DNA of 36,092 bases from Solidesulfovibrio magneticus (GTDB lineage Bacteria > Desulfobacterota > Desulfovibrionia > Desulfovibrionales > Desulfovibrionaceae), in NCBI GenBank assembly GCA_002482565.1, contig DLGG01000071.1:1-36092 (forward strand). The letters run 5' to 3'. Below are positions 7,237 to 15,150 of the stretch, in pieces. Numbering within the stretch: position 1 is the stretch's first letter; the number at the start of each line of letters is the position of its first letter. The translations under genes and the position numbers were made by a program. The notes beneath the pieces were generated by a model, which worked only from the letters and a program-made list of their open reading frames with translations, did not search any database and was not told where the DNA came from.

Positions 7237-7710
7237 TCAGGCCAAGTTTTCCGGCGTCAGAAGCAGGCGGTCGAGAATCAGCCCGTAAAACCTGCCGCCG
7301 TCGCTTTGGATATAGCGCCAGCCCAGATGCAGGCCGCAGGCCACGCAGACGGCGATTTGCCAGAGGGTCCCGGGAAACCAGGAGAAGTCGGACGTCGGCG
7401 AGCCCACGGCAGCGCAGCCCGGGGCGGCGGCGAAACAGCCGATCTCGAAAACATGACCATGGGGATTGGCAAAAACATGGCGGTGCGAACCGGCCACGGC
7501 CATGCGCCAGGACGGGGCCGTAATCATGAGCCGGCAGGCGGCGCAGACCAGGCGCGAGCCGTGCTCGTCCGTGTCCGAAGCCGTTTGACCGTCTTCCCTG
7601 GACGTGGCTTCTGCCCCGGGATTGTTTGGCAATTCACGAAAACAAGCAGGCGTTGCCGGGGTGCGATGAAAAAGCGCGGCGGGGTATTTGCAAGCGGCAA
7701 GTGTTGGCAT
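7237..7710 (-). CDS. Cereblon-type (CULT) domain protein, canonical ligand cage
   Basis: 157-residue protein with a CULT domain from about residue 53 onward. The cysteine pairs are C56/C59 (CAAC) and C122/C125 (CVAC). The aromatic cage is complete: Trp111 (in SDFSWFPG), Trp117, Trp131 and Tyr133 (GWRY), with the exact 6/14/2 spacing of human cereblon and of the studied Magnetospirillum homologue. SHRHVFANPHGHVFEIGCF also matches the family. The first ~50 residues are low-complexity and Pro/Ala/Thr-rich. The ATG at 7710 lacks a clear ribosome-binding site, so the true start may lie inside the N-terminal tail. It is the upstream member of a tandem pair. Confidence 0.85.
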   Translation of the reverse strand: MPTLAACKYPAALFHRTPATPACFRELPNNPGAEATSREDGQTASDTDEHGSRLVCAACRLMITAPSWRMAVAGSHRHVFANPHGHVFEIGCFAAAPGCAAVGSPTSDFSWFPGTLWQIAVCVACGLHLGWRYIQSDGGRFYGLILDRLLLTPENLA

Positions 7711-7789
7711 AGGCTAATCATGGTTATCCACGTTGGTGTCTGGGTCAACAGGCCACGGAACCACAAAAATGTAGCATAAGCCTGCAAAG

Positions 7790-8812
7790 ATGTCGCCCAT
7801 GCGTGAGTACCTCGGACACCTCGCCCCCGCCGACCCGCTTCATGGCTATTTGCGCGACGCCATTTTGCCGCAACTTGTCCAGGCCGAACAGGAGCCCCGT
7901 TTCCGGGTCTACCGGGTCTCGGCCGAAAGCGCCGTCTATCTGTATGAGGACAAATGGACTGAAGTTCGGGTCGTGGGCAAATTCTACGCCCGGGCCCGGG
8001 GCCTCAACGGCAGCAACGCGCCGCAGTCCGCCGCAAGCGAACGCCGCAGTCTGGAATACGCCCGAAGCCTGGGCCTTGATGCGCCGCCGGATTATGTGGC
8101 TCGGCCCCTGGGCGTGCGCGAGGACCTCGGCGACCTGCTGGTGGTCGAACACCTGGCCGGCGAACAGCTCGACGCCATTGTCGCCGCCGCCGCCACGGCC
8201 GGAAGAGGCGACCGGCTTTTCCGCAAGCTGTCCGGTCTGGCCCGGTTTTTTGCCCGGCTGCACAACGCCGCCGCCGGTCCCGAACGGGTGGATTTCGGTC
8301 GCACACAGGGCTACTTCGACCGGGTGGTGGGCTATCTTGCCGCCCAAGGCGGCATCTCCGAACGCCGGGCCGCCCGGCTCTACGACCTCGGCCATGCCTA
8401 CGCTGCCCGGCCCGAGCACTGGCAGGACGTGCAGGTAGCGGTGCACGGCGACGCCACGCCGTCCAATTTTCTGTTTGGCCGGGGCCAAGCCGTTTACGCC
8501 ATCGACCTGGAGCGCATGCACCGCGACGACCGGGTCTATGACGTGGGCCGGCTGTGCGGCGAACTCAAGCACTGTTTCCTGCAAATGACCGGCGACATCG
8601 ACCGGGCCGAGCCGTATATCGGCCATTTCTTGTGGGAATACGCCGGCCATTTTCCGGATCGGGAGCGGACCTTTGCCTCGCTGACCGGCCGGCTGCCGTT
8701 TCATCTGGGGCTGACGCTGTTGCGCATTGCCCGCAACGGCTGGCTGGATACGAACTACCGCAAGCGCCTTGTCCATGAGGCGCGGGTAATTTTTAACGGA
8801 GGACTGGCGTGA
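7790..8812 (+). CDS. Aminoglycoside-phosphotransferase/choline-kinase-fold kinase
   Basis: 340-residue small-molecule kinase of the APH fold. The catalytic motif is VHGDATPSNFLF (His219, Asp221, Asn226). The metal-binding Asp is in YAIDLERM (Asp239). A candidate ATP Lys is in VVGKFY (Lys64). LHNAAAGP before the catalytic loop fits the family. The substrate is not predictable by sequence alone; candidates are a sugar, nucleoside or amino alcohol. An alternative ATG lies nine bases downstream (7799), and neither has a good ribosome-binding site. The stop overlaps the GTG start of the HAD gene, so kinase and hydrolase are translationally coupled and probably act on related metabolites. Confidence 0.82.
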   Translation: MSPMREYLGHLAPADPLHGYLRDAILPQLVQAEQEPRFRVYRVSAESAVYLYEDKWTEVRVVGKFYARARGLNGSNAPQSAASERRSLEYARSLGLDAPPDYVARPLGVREDLGDLLVVEHLAGEQLDAIVAAAATAGRGDRLFRKLSGLARFFARLHNAAAGPERVDFGRTQGYFDRVVGYLAAQGGISERRAARLYDLGHAYAARPEHWQDVQVAVHGDATPSNFLFGRGQAVYAIDLERMHRDDRVYDVGRLCGELKHCFLQMTGDIDRAEPYIGHFLWEYAGHFPDRERTFASLTGRLPFHLGLTLLRIARNGWLDTNYRKRLVHEARVIFNGGLA

Positions 8813-9555
8813 TCGTACGGGCCATCATCTTCGACATCAACGGCACGCTCATTGACATCAACACCGATGAGGGCAACGAGCAGATCTACCGTTCCATCAG
8901 CCACCTGCTCAAGTATTACGGCATCCGCACCAGCCGAGGCGACGTGCGCGACGGCTATTACCAGATTTTAAAGGCCCAGCGGCGGACCGGCGGGGAGGCG
9001 TTTCCGGAGTTCGACGCCGTGGCGGTGTGGCGGGAGTTTCTGCAAACGCGGTTGGAGCGCTCGGGTGTGAGCCTGCCCAAGGCCAAGCTGGCCCAGTTGC
9101 CGCATTTCCTGGCTGAGCTGTACCGGGGAATTTCACTCAATCGCCTGGAACTCTATCCTGACGTTCGCGAGGTGCTCGACGAACTGCGGCCGCGCTACAG
9201 ACTGGCCGCCTTGTCCGACGCCCAATCGGCCTGGGCTGTGCCCGAGATGCGCATGGTCGGCATCGACCAGTATTTTTATCCCATCGTCGTCTCGGGCGAT
9301 CTTGGCTACCGCAAACCCGATCCGCGCATCTTCGCCCTGGCGCTGCGGCGTCTGCATTTGCCGCCGCAAGACGTGGTATTTGTCGGCAACGACATGTATC
9401 GCGATATTTACGGCGCGCGCCAGGCCGGCCTTCGCACGGTCTTTTTCGCTACGGGCCAGGGCCAGCAAACCATGGACGGAGTGGAAGCCCATTACAACAT
9501 TTTCCGATTTGGAGAGCTGCGAAACGCTATCCGGTTTTTCGAGGAGCAGGGCTGA
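8809..9555 (+). CDS. HAD-superfamily hydrolase with Asn at the acid/base position
   Basis: 248-residue haloacid-dehalogenase-like protein (subfamily I, helical cap). Motif I is FDINGT: Asp9 is the nucleophile, but the +2 residue is Asn11 instead of the usual Asp acid/base. Motif II is Ser136 in AALSDAQ. Motif III is Lys169 in GYRKPDP, and motif IV is VGNDMYRDIYGA (Asp195, Asp199). Loss of the +2 Asp is seen in dehalogenase-like members and raises doubt about ordinary phosphatase activity. The GTG start overlaps the upstream kinase stop. No terminator was found in the 82-base gap that follows. Confidence 0.85.
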   Translation: MIVRAIIFDINGTLIDINTDEGNEQIYRSISHLLKYYGIRTSRGDVRDGYYQILKAQRRTGGEAFPEFDAVAVWREFLQTRLERSGVSLPKAKLAQLPHFLAELYRGISLNRLELYPDVREVLDELRPRYRLAALSDAQSAWAVPEMRMVGIDQYFYPIVVSGDLGYRKPDPRIFALALRRLHLPPQDVVFVGNDMYRDIYGARQAGLRTVFFATGQGQQTMDGVEAHYNIFRFGELRNAIRFFEEQG

Positions 9556-9637
9556 GGGCAGCAAAACGCAGCCTGGGTTATGATAAGCAGTCTCTGGTTT
9601 TTATGCTGAGACCTTTGCGTGTTATTGTGGAGTTGAT

Positions 9638-10555
9638 ATGTCTTTGAAAGTTGTCGACGTGGCAGTGAATGCTTTGGGCAAGCCTTTTCAGACGACCTTG
9701 GCTATTTTGTCGTTGCTCAAACACAGTCATAAGCATATAGATAAAATATATCTCATCGCAGAAAATGCAAATACACCAAGGCAGTTGAACGGATTTGAAT
9801 TTATTAAGAACAAGCTGAAATCAAGATTGATATTTTATGTTCCAAAAAATTTTTACTGGATTCGCTTGATGGATGTTGATTCGATTGTAGAAGAAGAGGC
9901 TAGGCTGTCTGTGCGGTATCAATATGCCTGGGAGATGACTGATAAGGATTATCTTTATATATGTCATAACGATACGTATCATAAGCGTGATGTTGTCGGG
10001 CTTTATTTGGGCAAGTGCAAAGATCATATTGGTGCAGGAAGTGTTGGCGCGTGTGTGGGATGTCCTGCATATTATGCGAAGAAGTGTTCAGGCGATAAAT
10101 ATCTTTCCTATAGGCCGAATTATCAGGAGTTGTACGATTTGTATGAAAAGCATGATTTTTATAAATATAAGAATTGCACGCCCTTTCATTTAGCGAATTT
10201 TTGCGAAGGTTACAGAGAAAATCCTTGGCCGCTTCCTCCATGTCGTATTAACGAGTGGTCGTGCCTTATTAATATGCGGTTGGTTCGATCCGTTACAAGT
10301 CCGCTTGGTCCTGTCCATCCTTTCGGTTGCATTGCTTCTTGTGGAGGATATGGTGTAGATATCGGTGCTTTGTGGTTTCATGATATGCATCGATATGGGT
10401 ATACGGCATGTCACTGCGACATTTCAGATTGCATTGACCACGGTTGTGGCCACCAGTCAATGCTTGATCAAAATGTGTATTACAAGAACGAGAATCTGGC
10501 TAAGCAAAAATTGCAGAGTGAATTCGGCATCGCTTCAAACTCTATCATCGACTAG
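9638..10555 (+). CDS. AT-rich, cysteine-rich probable glycosyltransferase
   Basis: 305-residue protein, tentatively a GT-A-fold glycosyltransferase. The N-terminus (VDVAVNALGKPFQTTLAILS, then DKIYLIAEN) reads like a nucleotide-sugar-binding beta-alpha start. YLYICHND (residues 105-112) resembles the strand leading to a DXD-like metal site, and ALWFHDMHRYGY (245-256) supplies a later His/Asp pair. It has about 15 cysteines, including CVGC (139-142) and a cluster C258-x-C260-x4-C265-x4-C270-H. Base composition is far more AT-rich than every neighbour and codon use differs sharply, pointing to recent acquisition. GGAG lies 7-8 bases before the ATG. Function is an inference; the open frame and ribosome-binding site are clear. 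Confidence 0.75.
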   Translation: MSLKVVDVAVNALGKPFQTTLAILSLLKHSHKHIDKIYLIAENANTPRQLNGFEFIKNKLKSRLIFYVPKNFYWIRLMDVDSIVEEEARLSVRYQYAWEMTDKDYLYICHNDTYHKRDVVGLYLGKCKDHIGAGSVGACVGCPAYYAKKCSGDKYLSYRPNYQELYDLYEKHDFYKYKNCTPFHLANFCEGYRENPWPLPPCRINEWSCLINMRLVRSVTSPLGPVHPFGCIASCGGYGVDIGALWFHDMHRYGYTACHCDISDCIDHGCGHQSMLDQNVYYKNENLAKQKLQSEFGIASNSIID

Positions 10556-10635
10556 TTGTTGGGGCTGTGGAGCTTCCGTAACGATATGAGCCCATCAATG
10601 CTCTGGCTGTATGGAGGGCATCGGCTCGGGCAGCG

Positions 10636-10691
10636 GGCCTCCGGCTAAAGGGGGAGAGGCCGTGATACCCTTCTCCCGATAGCCGGAGGCC
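10636..10691. terminator. Large hairpin between convergent genes
   Basis: A 12-bp perfect outer stem (10636-10647 with 10680-10691) encloses a 6-bp inner stem (10652-10657 with 10672-10677). It lies between the convergent 9638-10555 and 10700-10957 genes and probably stops transcription from one or both sides, although there is no long T-run. Confidence 0.55.
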
Positions 10692-10699
10692 TATGCCGT

Positions 10700-10957
10700 T
10701 TATTCTCCTGCGAATCCGTCCATTTCCTTGTGTTTTTTCCAGGAAATCTCCAGGGCGAATTTTTCCTTGTCTTTTTTTTGCGACGCCTTCATGTCCACGT
10801 TGACCAGCACCGAGGGGCGCAGCGTCAGCGACTCGTCGCCGGCGGCCAGGGTGACCAGACCAGCTTTCATGTCGGCCGCAAGTTTTTCCAGGTTGGCGAT
10901 GACTTCGGTGATCTGCATCACCCCTTCCACCTTGATCCGGCTCTTGTCCTTTTCCAT
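10700..10957 (-). CDS. Amphi-Trp domain protein
   Basis: 85-residue protein that matches the amphi-Trp domain pattern. It has an N-terminal basic stretch, EGVMQITEVIANLEKLAADM, a GLVTLAAGDESLTLRPS beta segment, and a C-terminal strand FALEISWKK bearing the Trp. The function of this family is not known. The ATG at 10957 has AAGGAG at the right distance; the frame extends to 10996 without a better start. It is the third gene of the minus-strand ParA operon, 22 bases after its upstream neighbour, so it may take part in the same process. The terminator-like hairpin 10636-10691 follows. Confidence 0.8.
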   Translation of the reverse strand: MEKDKSRIKVEGVMQITEVIANLEKLAADMKAGLVTLAAGDESLTLRPSVLVNVDMKASQKKDKEKFALEISWKKHKEMDGFAGE

Positions 10958-10979
10958 ATGAGACTCCTTGTTGGCGGCG

Positions 10980-11972
10980 TCAGCCGATGATTTCAAAAGC
11001 GGTTACGCGTCCCTGGGCCAGGATCACCGACCCTTGGCGTTTGGCGACAAAGGTGGTGAGCGGCGTCAGGGCTTCCATGTCCAGGCTCAGCCCCGGCAGT
11101 CGGGTTTTGAAAAAGCAGCCGTTGTCGAACAGGGTCAGGCTGTGGCGACCTCGGCCGATGGGCCGCAGGCGCGCCGTAAGCACCGGCAGCGGTCCGGTGG
11201 CCGTGCCCGGCCGCCAGCCGGCCGAAGCGGCGTTTTCCAGGGGCATGGCGATACGTTGCAGAGCGTGGCTGAAAAAAAAGAGTTTCTCCACCGGCAGGGC
11301 GCTGGTCGATTCGTCGACGTCCACGCACAGGGCGGCCTCGCCCTCGGGGAGCAAACCTTCGAGCACGCCGCGCAGAAACACGGCTACGGGATGGGCGTCG
11401 GTGGACAGTGCCGGACCGGCCATGCCCGAGCAAGCGGCCGGACACGCTTCTTCCGAAGCGGCCGCGTCCGAGGCGGGCATGGAATCCGTTTGGCCCAGGG
11501 CCGCGGCTTCTTGGGCCTGGACCGGCGCAGCTGTGGAGCTGTCGGCTACCGCGAGCTTCTGGTCGGGGCCAGGCGCGCTGGGCAGCACGGGGGATTGGCC
11601 TGCTTCAGGCACAGGGCCAGTCGCCTCGTCAGGAGCGGCCGCTGGCGGCTTGCTCGAAACGGCGGAGGCCGGTTGGGCAGAGGCCGCGATTGTTGCAGCC
11701 TGGGTCGGCGAAATCGTGGGGCTGGGGGCCTCCGCAGACGGCTGAGATTGTTCGGGCGCGGCGATGACCGCAGCTTTGACGGAGCTGGCCGCAGTCAATG
11801 TATCCGGCAACGGGCGGCTGTCGTTGGCGGCGGCAACCGGCTTTTTCCTGGCCGTATCAGCCGAGGCGTCGCTTTTGGCGGCGGCCGGTTTGCGGCGGGT
11901 GGCGGTCTTGGAGGCGGAAGGTTTGGGCGCGGCCTGCAAGGGATCGCGCCCCAGACGGGAGCGGTTGGCCAT
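10980..11972 (-). CDS. ParA-partner protein with Ala/Pro-rich linker
   Basis: 330 residues. The first ~190 are basic then Ala/Pro/Ser-rich and probably disordered. Residues ~194-330 form a compact domain (HPVAVFLRGVL to the C-terminus). Parts of this domain resemble a degenerate GHKL/CheA-type ATPase: a helix EKLFFFSHALQRI, an LTLFDNGCFF segment in the place of a G1 box, and a final strand pair GSVILAQGRVTAFEI. A complete ATP lid and N-box are not seen, so catalysis is unlikely; this assignment is tentative. The ATG at 11972 follows AAGGAAA. The gene starts 10 bases after parA, so the two products probably interact. It could serve as a positioning adaptor, but that is inference. Confidence 0.65.
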   Translation of the reverse strand: MANRSRLGRDPLQAAPKPSASKTATRRKPAAAKSDASADTARKKPVAAANDSRPLPDTLTAASSVKAAVIAAPEQSQPSAEAPSPTISPTQAATIAASAQPASAVSSKPPAAAPDEATGPVPEAGQSPVLPSAPGPDQKLAVADSSTAAPVQAQEAAALGQTDSMPASDAAASEEACPAACSGMAGPALSTDAHPVAVFLRGVLEGLLPEGEAALCVDVDESTSALPVEKLFFFSHALQRIAMPLENAASAGWRPGTATGPLPVLTARLRPIGRGRHSLTLFDNGCFFKTRLPGLSLDMEALTPLTTFVAKRQGSVILAQGRVTAFEIIG

Positions 11973-11982
11973 GGTCGTTTCC

Positions 11983-12786
11983 TTATGGGTTGCCGCCGGC
12001 TGCGGCCGGGCGTGGCAGGCGCAGCCGGGCGGCCGTCTCGACGGCCAGGGCGGCGAAATCGGCCGCGCCGGCGCTACGGGGGGCGTAGCGGAAGATGTCC
12101 TGGCCAAAGCTCGGAGCCTCGGCCAGGGCGACGTTTTCACGGATGACGGCAGTCAGGGCCATGCCGGGGAAATGGCTTTCCACCAGGGTTTTCACTTCCC
12201 GGTGCAGCCGCTTCTGAGCTGAATACCGGTTGAGAACAACTCCTGCCACGGCCGGAGCATCGCCGCTGGCGGCAAGTTCGGCCAGGGTGTCCATGAGCCA
12301 GGCCAGACTTTGCATGGCCAGGAAATCCGGGGTCATGGGAATAAGGATGTCGGTTGCGGCGTAGAGCGCCTGTCGGGCGAGCTGGCCGAGGTGGGGCGGG
12401 CAGTCGATGAGGACCGCGTCGTGTCCGACCGATGAGCGCAAGCTGTCGGCCAGAAGTCCTATCGGCGCACCGGCGGCGGCCAGGCGCGTTTCCGTTTCGG
12501 CCAAGGCGGCCGAGGCGGGCAGGACATCAAGACCGTCATCGCGGATCAAGGCGGCGGCGAGTCCGCATCGGCCGTCCAGCAGGCCGCTCAGTCCCTCTTC
12601 GGGGGCGGCAGCCAGCCCCAGGGAGGCGGTCAGATGGGCCTGGGGATCGGCGTCCACGGCCAGGACGCGCCAGCCGGACCGGGACAGCCCGGCGGCCAGG
12701 TTGACCGTGCAGGTGGTCTTGCCCACGCCGCCCTTGTGGTTGCAACAGGCGATGATGCGCATCCCTGGCGCGGTGGAAACATCCAT
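11983..12786 (-). CDS. ParA/MinD-family ATPase
   Basis: 267-residue P-loop ATPase of the ParA family. The deviant Walker A motif KGGVGKTT spans 18-25, with the signature Lys18. Walker A' is VLAVDADPQAH, and Walker B is AVLIDCPPHLG. ParA-type PMTPDFLAMQSL and GVVLNRYS segments follow. Such proteins segregate plasmids or chromosomes or position protein clusters such as chemoreceptor arrays. No parB is next to it; instead an Ala/Pro-rich partner and an amphi-Trp gene follow, arguing for cargo positioning rather than the main chromosomal partition system. Translation may start at the ATG at 12786 or at the internal ATG at 12762, which gives the more usual MRIIACCNHKGG start. Confidence 0.88.
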   Translation of the reverse strand: MDVSTAPGMRIIACCNHKGGVGKTTCTVNLAAGLSRSGWRVLAVDADPQAHLTASLGLAAAPEEGLSGLLDGRCGLAAALIRDDGLDVLPASAALAETETRLAAAGAPIGLLADSLRSSVGHDAVLIDCPPHLGQLARQALYAATDILIPMTPDFLAMQSLAWLMDTLAELAASGDAPAVAGVVLNRYSAQKRLHREVKTLVESHFPGMALTAVIRENVALAEAPSFGQDIFRYAPRSAGAADFAALAVETAARLRLPRPAAAGGNP

Positions 12787-12906
12787 GGGTGTTTCATGCC
12801 CCAGGGTCGTTACGATTTGGCGTCAAGAGGCTGGTTGGCCAGGTCCGACGCGCCATCGTCACCAATCGGACATGACTCCGCGCCCGGCTGGGGTTAGCCC
12901 GTCGCC

Positions 12907-14136
12907 ATGCCGATTCTGAAAATACTGCGTCGCCGAGGCCGTCCGCGTCAGGTGGTGGTGCAGCTCACCGACCGTTGCAACGCCCAGTGCTTCCAGTGCG
13001 GCATGAACGTTGGCGGAGGTGGCCCGCGCGGCGACCTGGACCGCGAGGCGGCCAAACGCATCATCGACCACTGCGCCGCCCTGGGCGTTTCGGCCCTGTC
13101 CTTTACCGGCGGCGAACCGCTGTTGGCCGGCGACCTGCTTTGCGAACTTCTGGACTATGCCGGCCGGGCCGGCATCGAGTATCTGCGCTCCGGCACCAAC
13201 GGCTACCGGTTCGCCCGGCCCGACGCGCCGGATTTCATGGACCGCGTGACCCGGCTGGCCGCGATGCTTGCCGCCACGCCCGTGCGCAATTTCTGGATCA
13301 GCCTCGATTCCGCCGATGCCGGGGTCCATGAAGCCAATCGGGGCTTTCCCGGGCTGATGGAGGGGATTGCCCGGGCTTTGCCCGTTTTTCACGCCCATGG
13401 CCTGTATCCCACGGCCAATTTGGCCCTCACCCGCCTCATGACCGGCGAAATTCCCCTTGAGGCTGAAGACGCGGCCGGCTTTCAGAAGCTGGCCGGCCAA
13501 GGGCTGTCGCGCTTTTTCACCACCGCCGCCGGCCTGGGGTTCACCATGGCCAATTGTTGCTACCCCATGAGCGACGACGACGCGGCCAAGGGAGCCTCCG
13601 CCGCCTACGCCGCCACGGCCAGCGACAGGCGGGTCAGTTTCGCCGATTGGGAAAAACGGGCGCTGTTTGCCGCCCTCGATGCCGCCGTGGCCCGTCACCG
13701 GGGGGATTTGCGCATTTTCACGCCCCGCTCGGCCGTGGCCGCCCTGATCCGGCGCTACGAGGGCGCGGCCAAGGCCGACCGGCCCTGTCTTGGCGGGGTG
13801 AGCTTTTTTTACGTGGACCGCCACGGCGACTGCTTTCCCTGCGGCTACCGGGGACGTGAGAACCTGGGGCCGTTCTGGAAGCTTGGCCGGGAGCGGTTGG
13901 ACGGGCAAGCCTTTTGCCGGGCCTGCGACTGGGAATGTTTTCGCGACCCCACCGAACTGCTGGGGCCGCTTGGGGATCTGGCCGCCGGCCTGCCTGGCTG
14001 GCGCAAGCTGCTGGGACTTGGCCTGCGCGACCTGGGAGTCTGGGCCGCCGATCTGCGCTACTTCGCGGCATGCCGGCAATTCGACGGCCGAAAACCGCCG
14101 GACGCCGCCCGCCTGGCCGCCTACCGTGCCTCCTGA
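12907..14136 (+). CDS. Radical SAM protein with SPASM-like C-terminus
   Basis: 409-residue radical S-adenosylmethionine enzyme. The [4Fe-4S] motif is C24-x3-C28-x2-C31 (CNAQCFQC). The SAM-binding glycines are in LSFTGGEPLLAG. The C-terminal half is Cys-rich (CCYPM, RPCLGG, CFPCGY, FCRACDWECF), consistent with auxiliary clusters of a SPASM/twitch domain. Members modify peptides, sugars or cofactors; no precursor peptide or partner is visible beside it, so the substrate is unknown. It is divergent from the ParA operon across a 120-base gap. The ATG at 12907 has no strong ribosome-binding site. A lipoprotein hydrolase gene follows 90 bases later. Confidence 0.85.
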   Translation: MPILKILRRRGRPRQVVVQLTDRCNAQCFQCGMNVGGGGPRGDLDREAAKRIIDHCAALGVSALSFTGGEPLLAGDLLCELLDYAGRAGIEYLRSGTNGYRFARPDAPDFMDRVTRLAAMLAATPVRNFWISLDSADAGVHEANRGFPGLMEGIARALPVFHAHGLYPTANLALTRLMTGEIPLEAEDAAGFQKLAGQGLSRFFTTAAGLGFTMANCCYPMSDDDAAKGASAAYAATASDRRVSFADWEKRALFAALDAAVARHRGDLRIFTPRSAVAALIRRYEGAAKADRPCLGGVSFFYVDRHGDCFPCGYRGRENLGPFWKLGRERLDGQAFCRACDWECFRDPTELLGPLGDLAAGLPGWRKLLGLGLRDLGVWAADLRYFAACRQFDGRKPPDAARLAAYRAS

Positions 14137-14226
14137 CTGTCGGCCGGCCGCATTGCCCCGGGAAGCGTTTCGGGCCATCATCCCGAAGGCTGGCGCAGGC
14201 TCGCGCCACCGCCCGGGAGAACCCGC

Positions 14227-15150
14227 ATGGCCGTCGTTACGCATCTCGTCATAATGGCACCACCTGTTCATGCCCCGGCGCGTAGGAACCGCCCCTGGCC
14301 GTACCTGATGGCCGCTGTGTGTCTGCTGCTGGCCGCGCTTGCCGGCGGCTGCGCGGGGAGGGCCGGCAGCGCCGCGCGCCGGGATCTGGCGGCCGCCATC
14401 GCCGCTTCGGGCGGATTGACGCCGGTCGTCCTGGAGACCGGACCGGCCTGTCCCGCCCCCCTTGTCGCTTTTGGCCGAAACGGACGGGGAGGGACGCTTG
14501 CCGTGTATATTGAGGGCGACGGCCAGGCCTACCGAAATCGGAGCAGGCCCTCGGACGATCCGACCCCAGTCGATCCTGTCGGCCTGCGGTTGGCAGCCAG
14601 GGCTCCCGACGGCAAGGCCGTTTATCTGGCCCGGCCAGGGCAAGGCCTTTCTCCCGAAATCCTGGCCGACCTCGATTCGGCGCTGTGGACCACGCAGCGT
14701 TACGCGCCTCAAACCATTGCCTGTCTCAACACTGCCCTGGATGTCGCCAAGGCCTTTTACGGAGCCGACAGCCTGCGGCTGATCGGCTATTCCGGCGGCG
14801 GCTCCCTGGCCGTGCTGCTGGCCGCCGGGCGCACGGACGTGGTTGGACTGGTCACCGTGGCCGCCAATCTTGACCTCGCGGCCTGGGCCGAACTGCACGG
14901 CCTGGCCCTGACGTCGGACTGGCGCAATCCGGCCGACGTTGCCCCGGCCGTGGCCCACATCCCGCAAACGCATGTGGTTGGTTCGGACGACGCCAATACG
15001 CCGCCTTGGCTGTGCCGGCGGTTTCTCTCCAGGCTGGGCGACGCCTCGCGGGGGCGTTGTCTGGTCCTGGACGGCGCGGACCACCACCGCGGACTGGCCG
15101 AGGCCTGGTCCGGCGTCGCGGCGGACGGCCCCGGACCGCCTTCTCCCTGA
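14227..15150 (+). CDS. Lipoprotein alpha/beta-hydrolase
   Basis: 307 residues, predicted lipoprotein. A basic N-region (RRNRPWPY) is followed by a hydrophobic segment and the lipobox LAGGC, with Cys42 as the lipidated residue. The alpha/beta-hydrolase nucleophile elbow is GYSGGGS (Ser189). Candidate acid and histidine are in VGSDDANTP and DGADHHRGLAEAW near the C-terminus. IEGDGQAYRNRSRPSDDPTP resembles the oxyanion-region segment of this lipoprotein family. The substrate is unknown. GGGAGAA precedes the ATG at 14227. The N-terminal extension before the signal is long, so a start near 14308 is conceivable but has no ribosome-binding site. A terminator-like hairpin follows at 15313. Confidence 0.8.
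   Translation: MAVVTHLVIMAPPVHAPARRNRPWPYLMAAVCLLLAALAGGCAGRAGSAARRDLAAAIAASGGLTPVVLETGPACPAPLVAFGRNGRGGTLAVYIEGDGQAYRNRSRPSDDPTPVDPVGLRLAARAPDGKAVYLARPGQGLSPEILADLDSALWTTQRYAPQTIACLNTALDVAKAFYGADSLRLIGYSGGGSLAVLLAAGRTDVVGLVTVAANLDLAAWAELHGLALTSDWRNPADVAPAVAHIPQTHVVGSDDANTPPWLCRRFLSRLGDASRGRCLVLDGADHHRGLAEAWSGVAADGPGPPSP

Noticed and set aside
10968..12146. Long plus-strand open frame opposite the ParA partner gene
   Set aside because: Gly/Arg-rich translation without motifs; the minus-strand genes have ribosome-binding sites and operon spacing.
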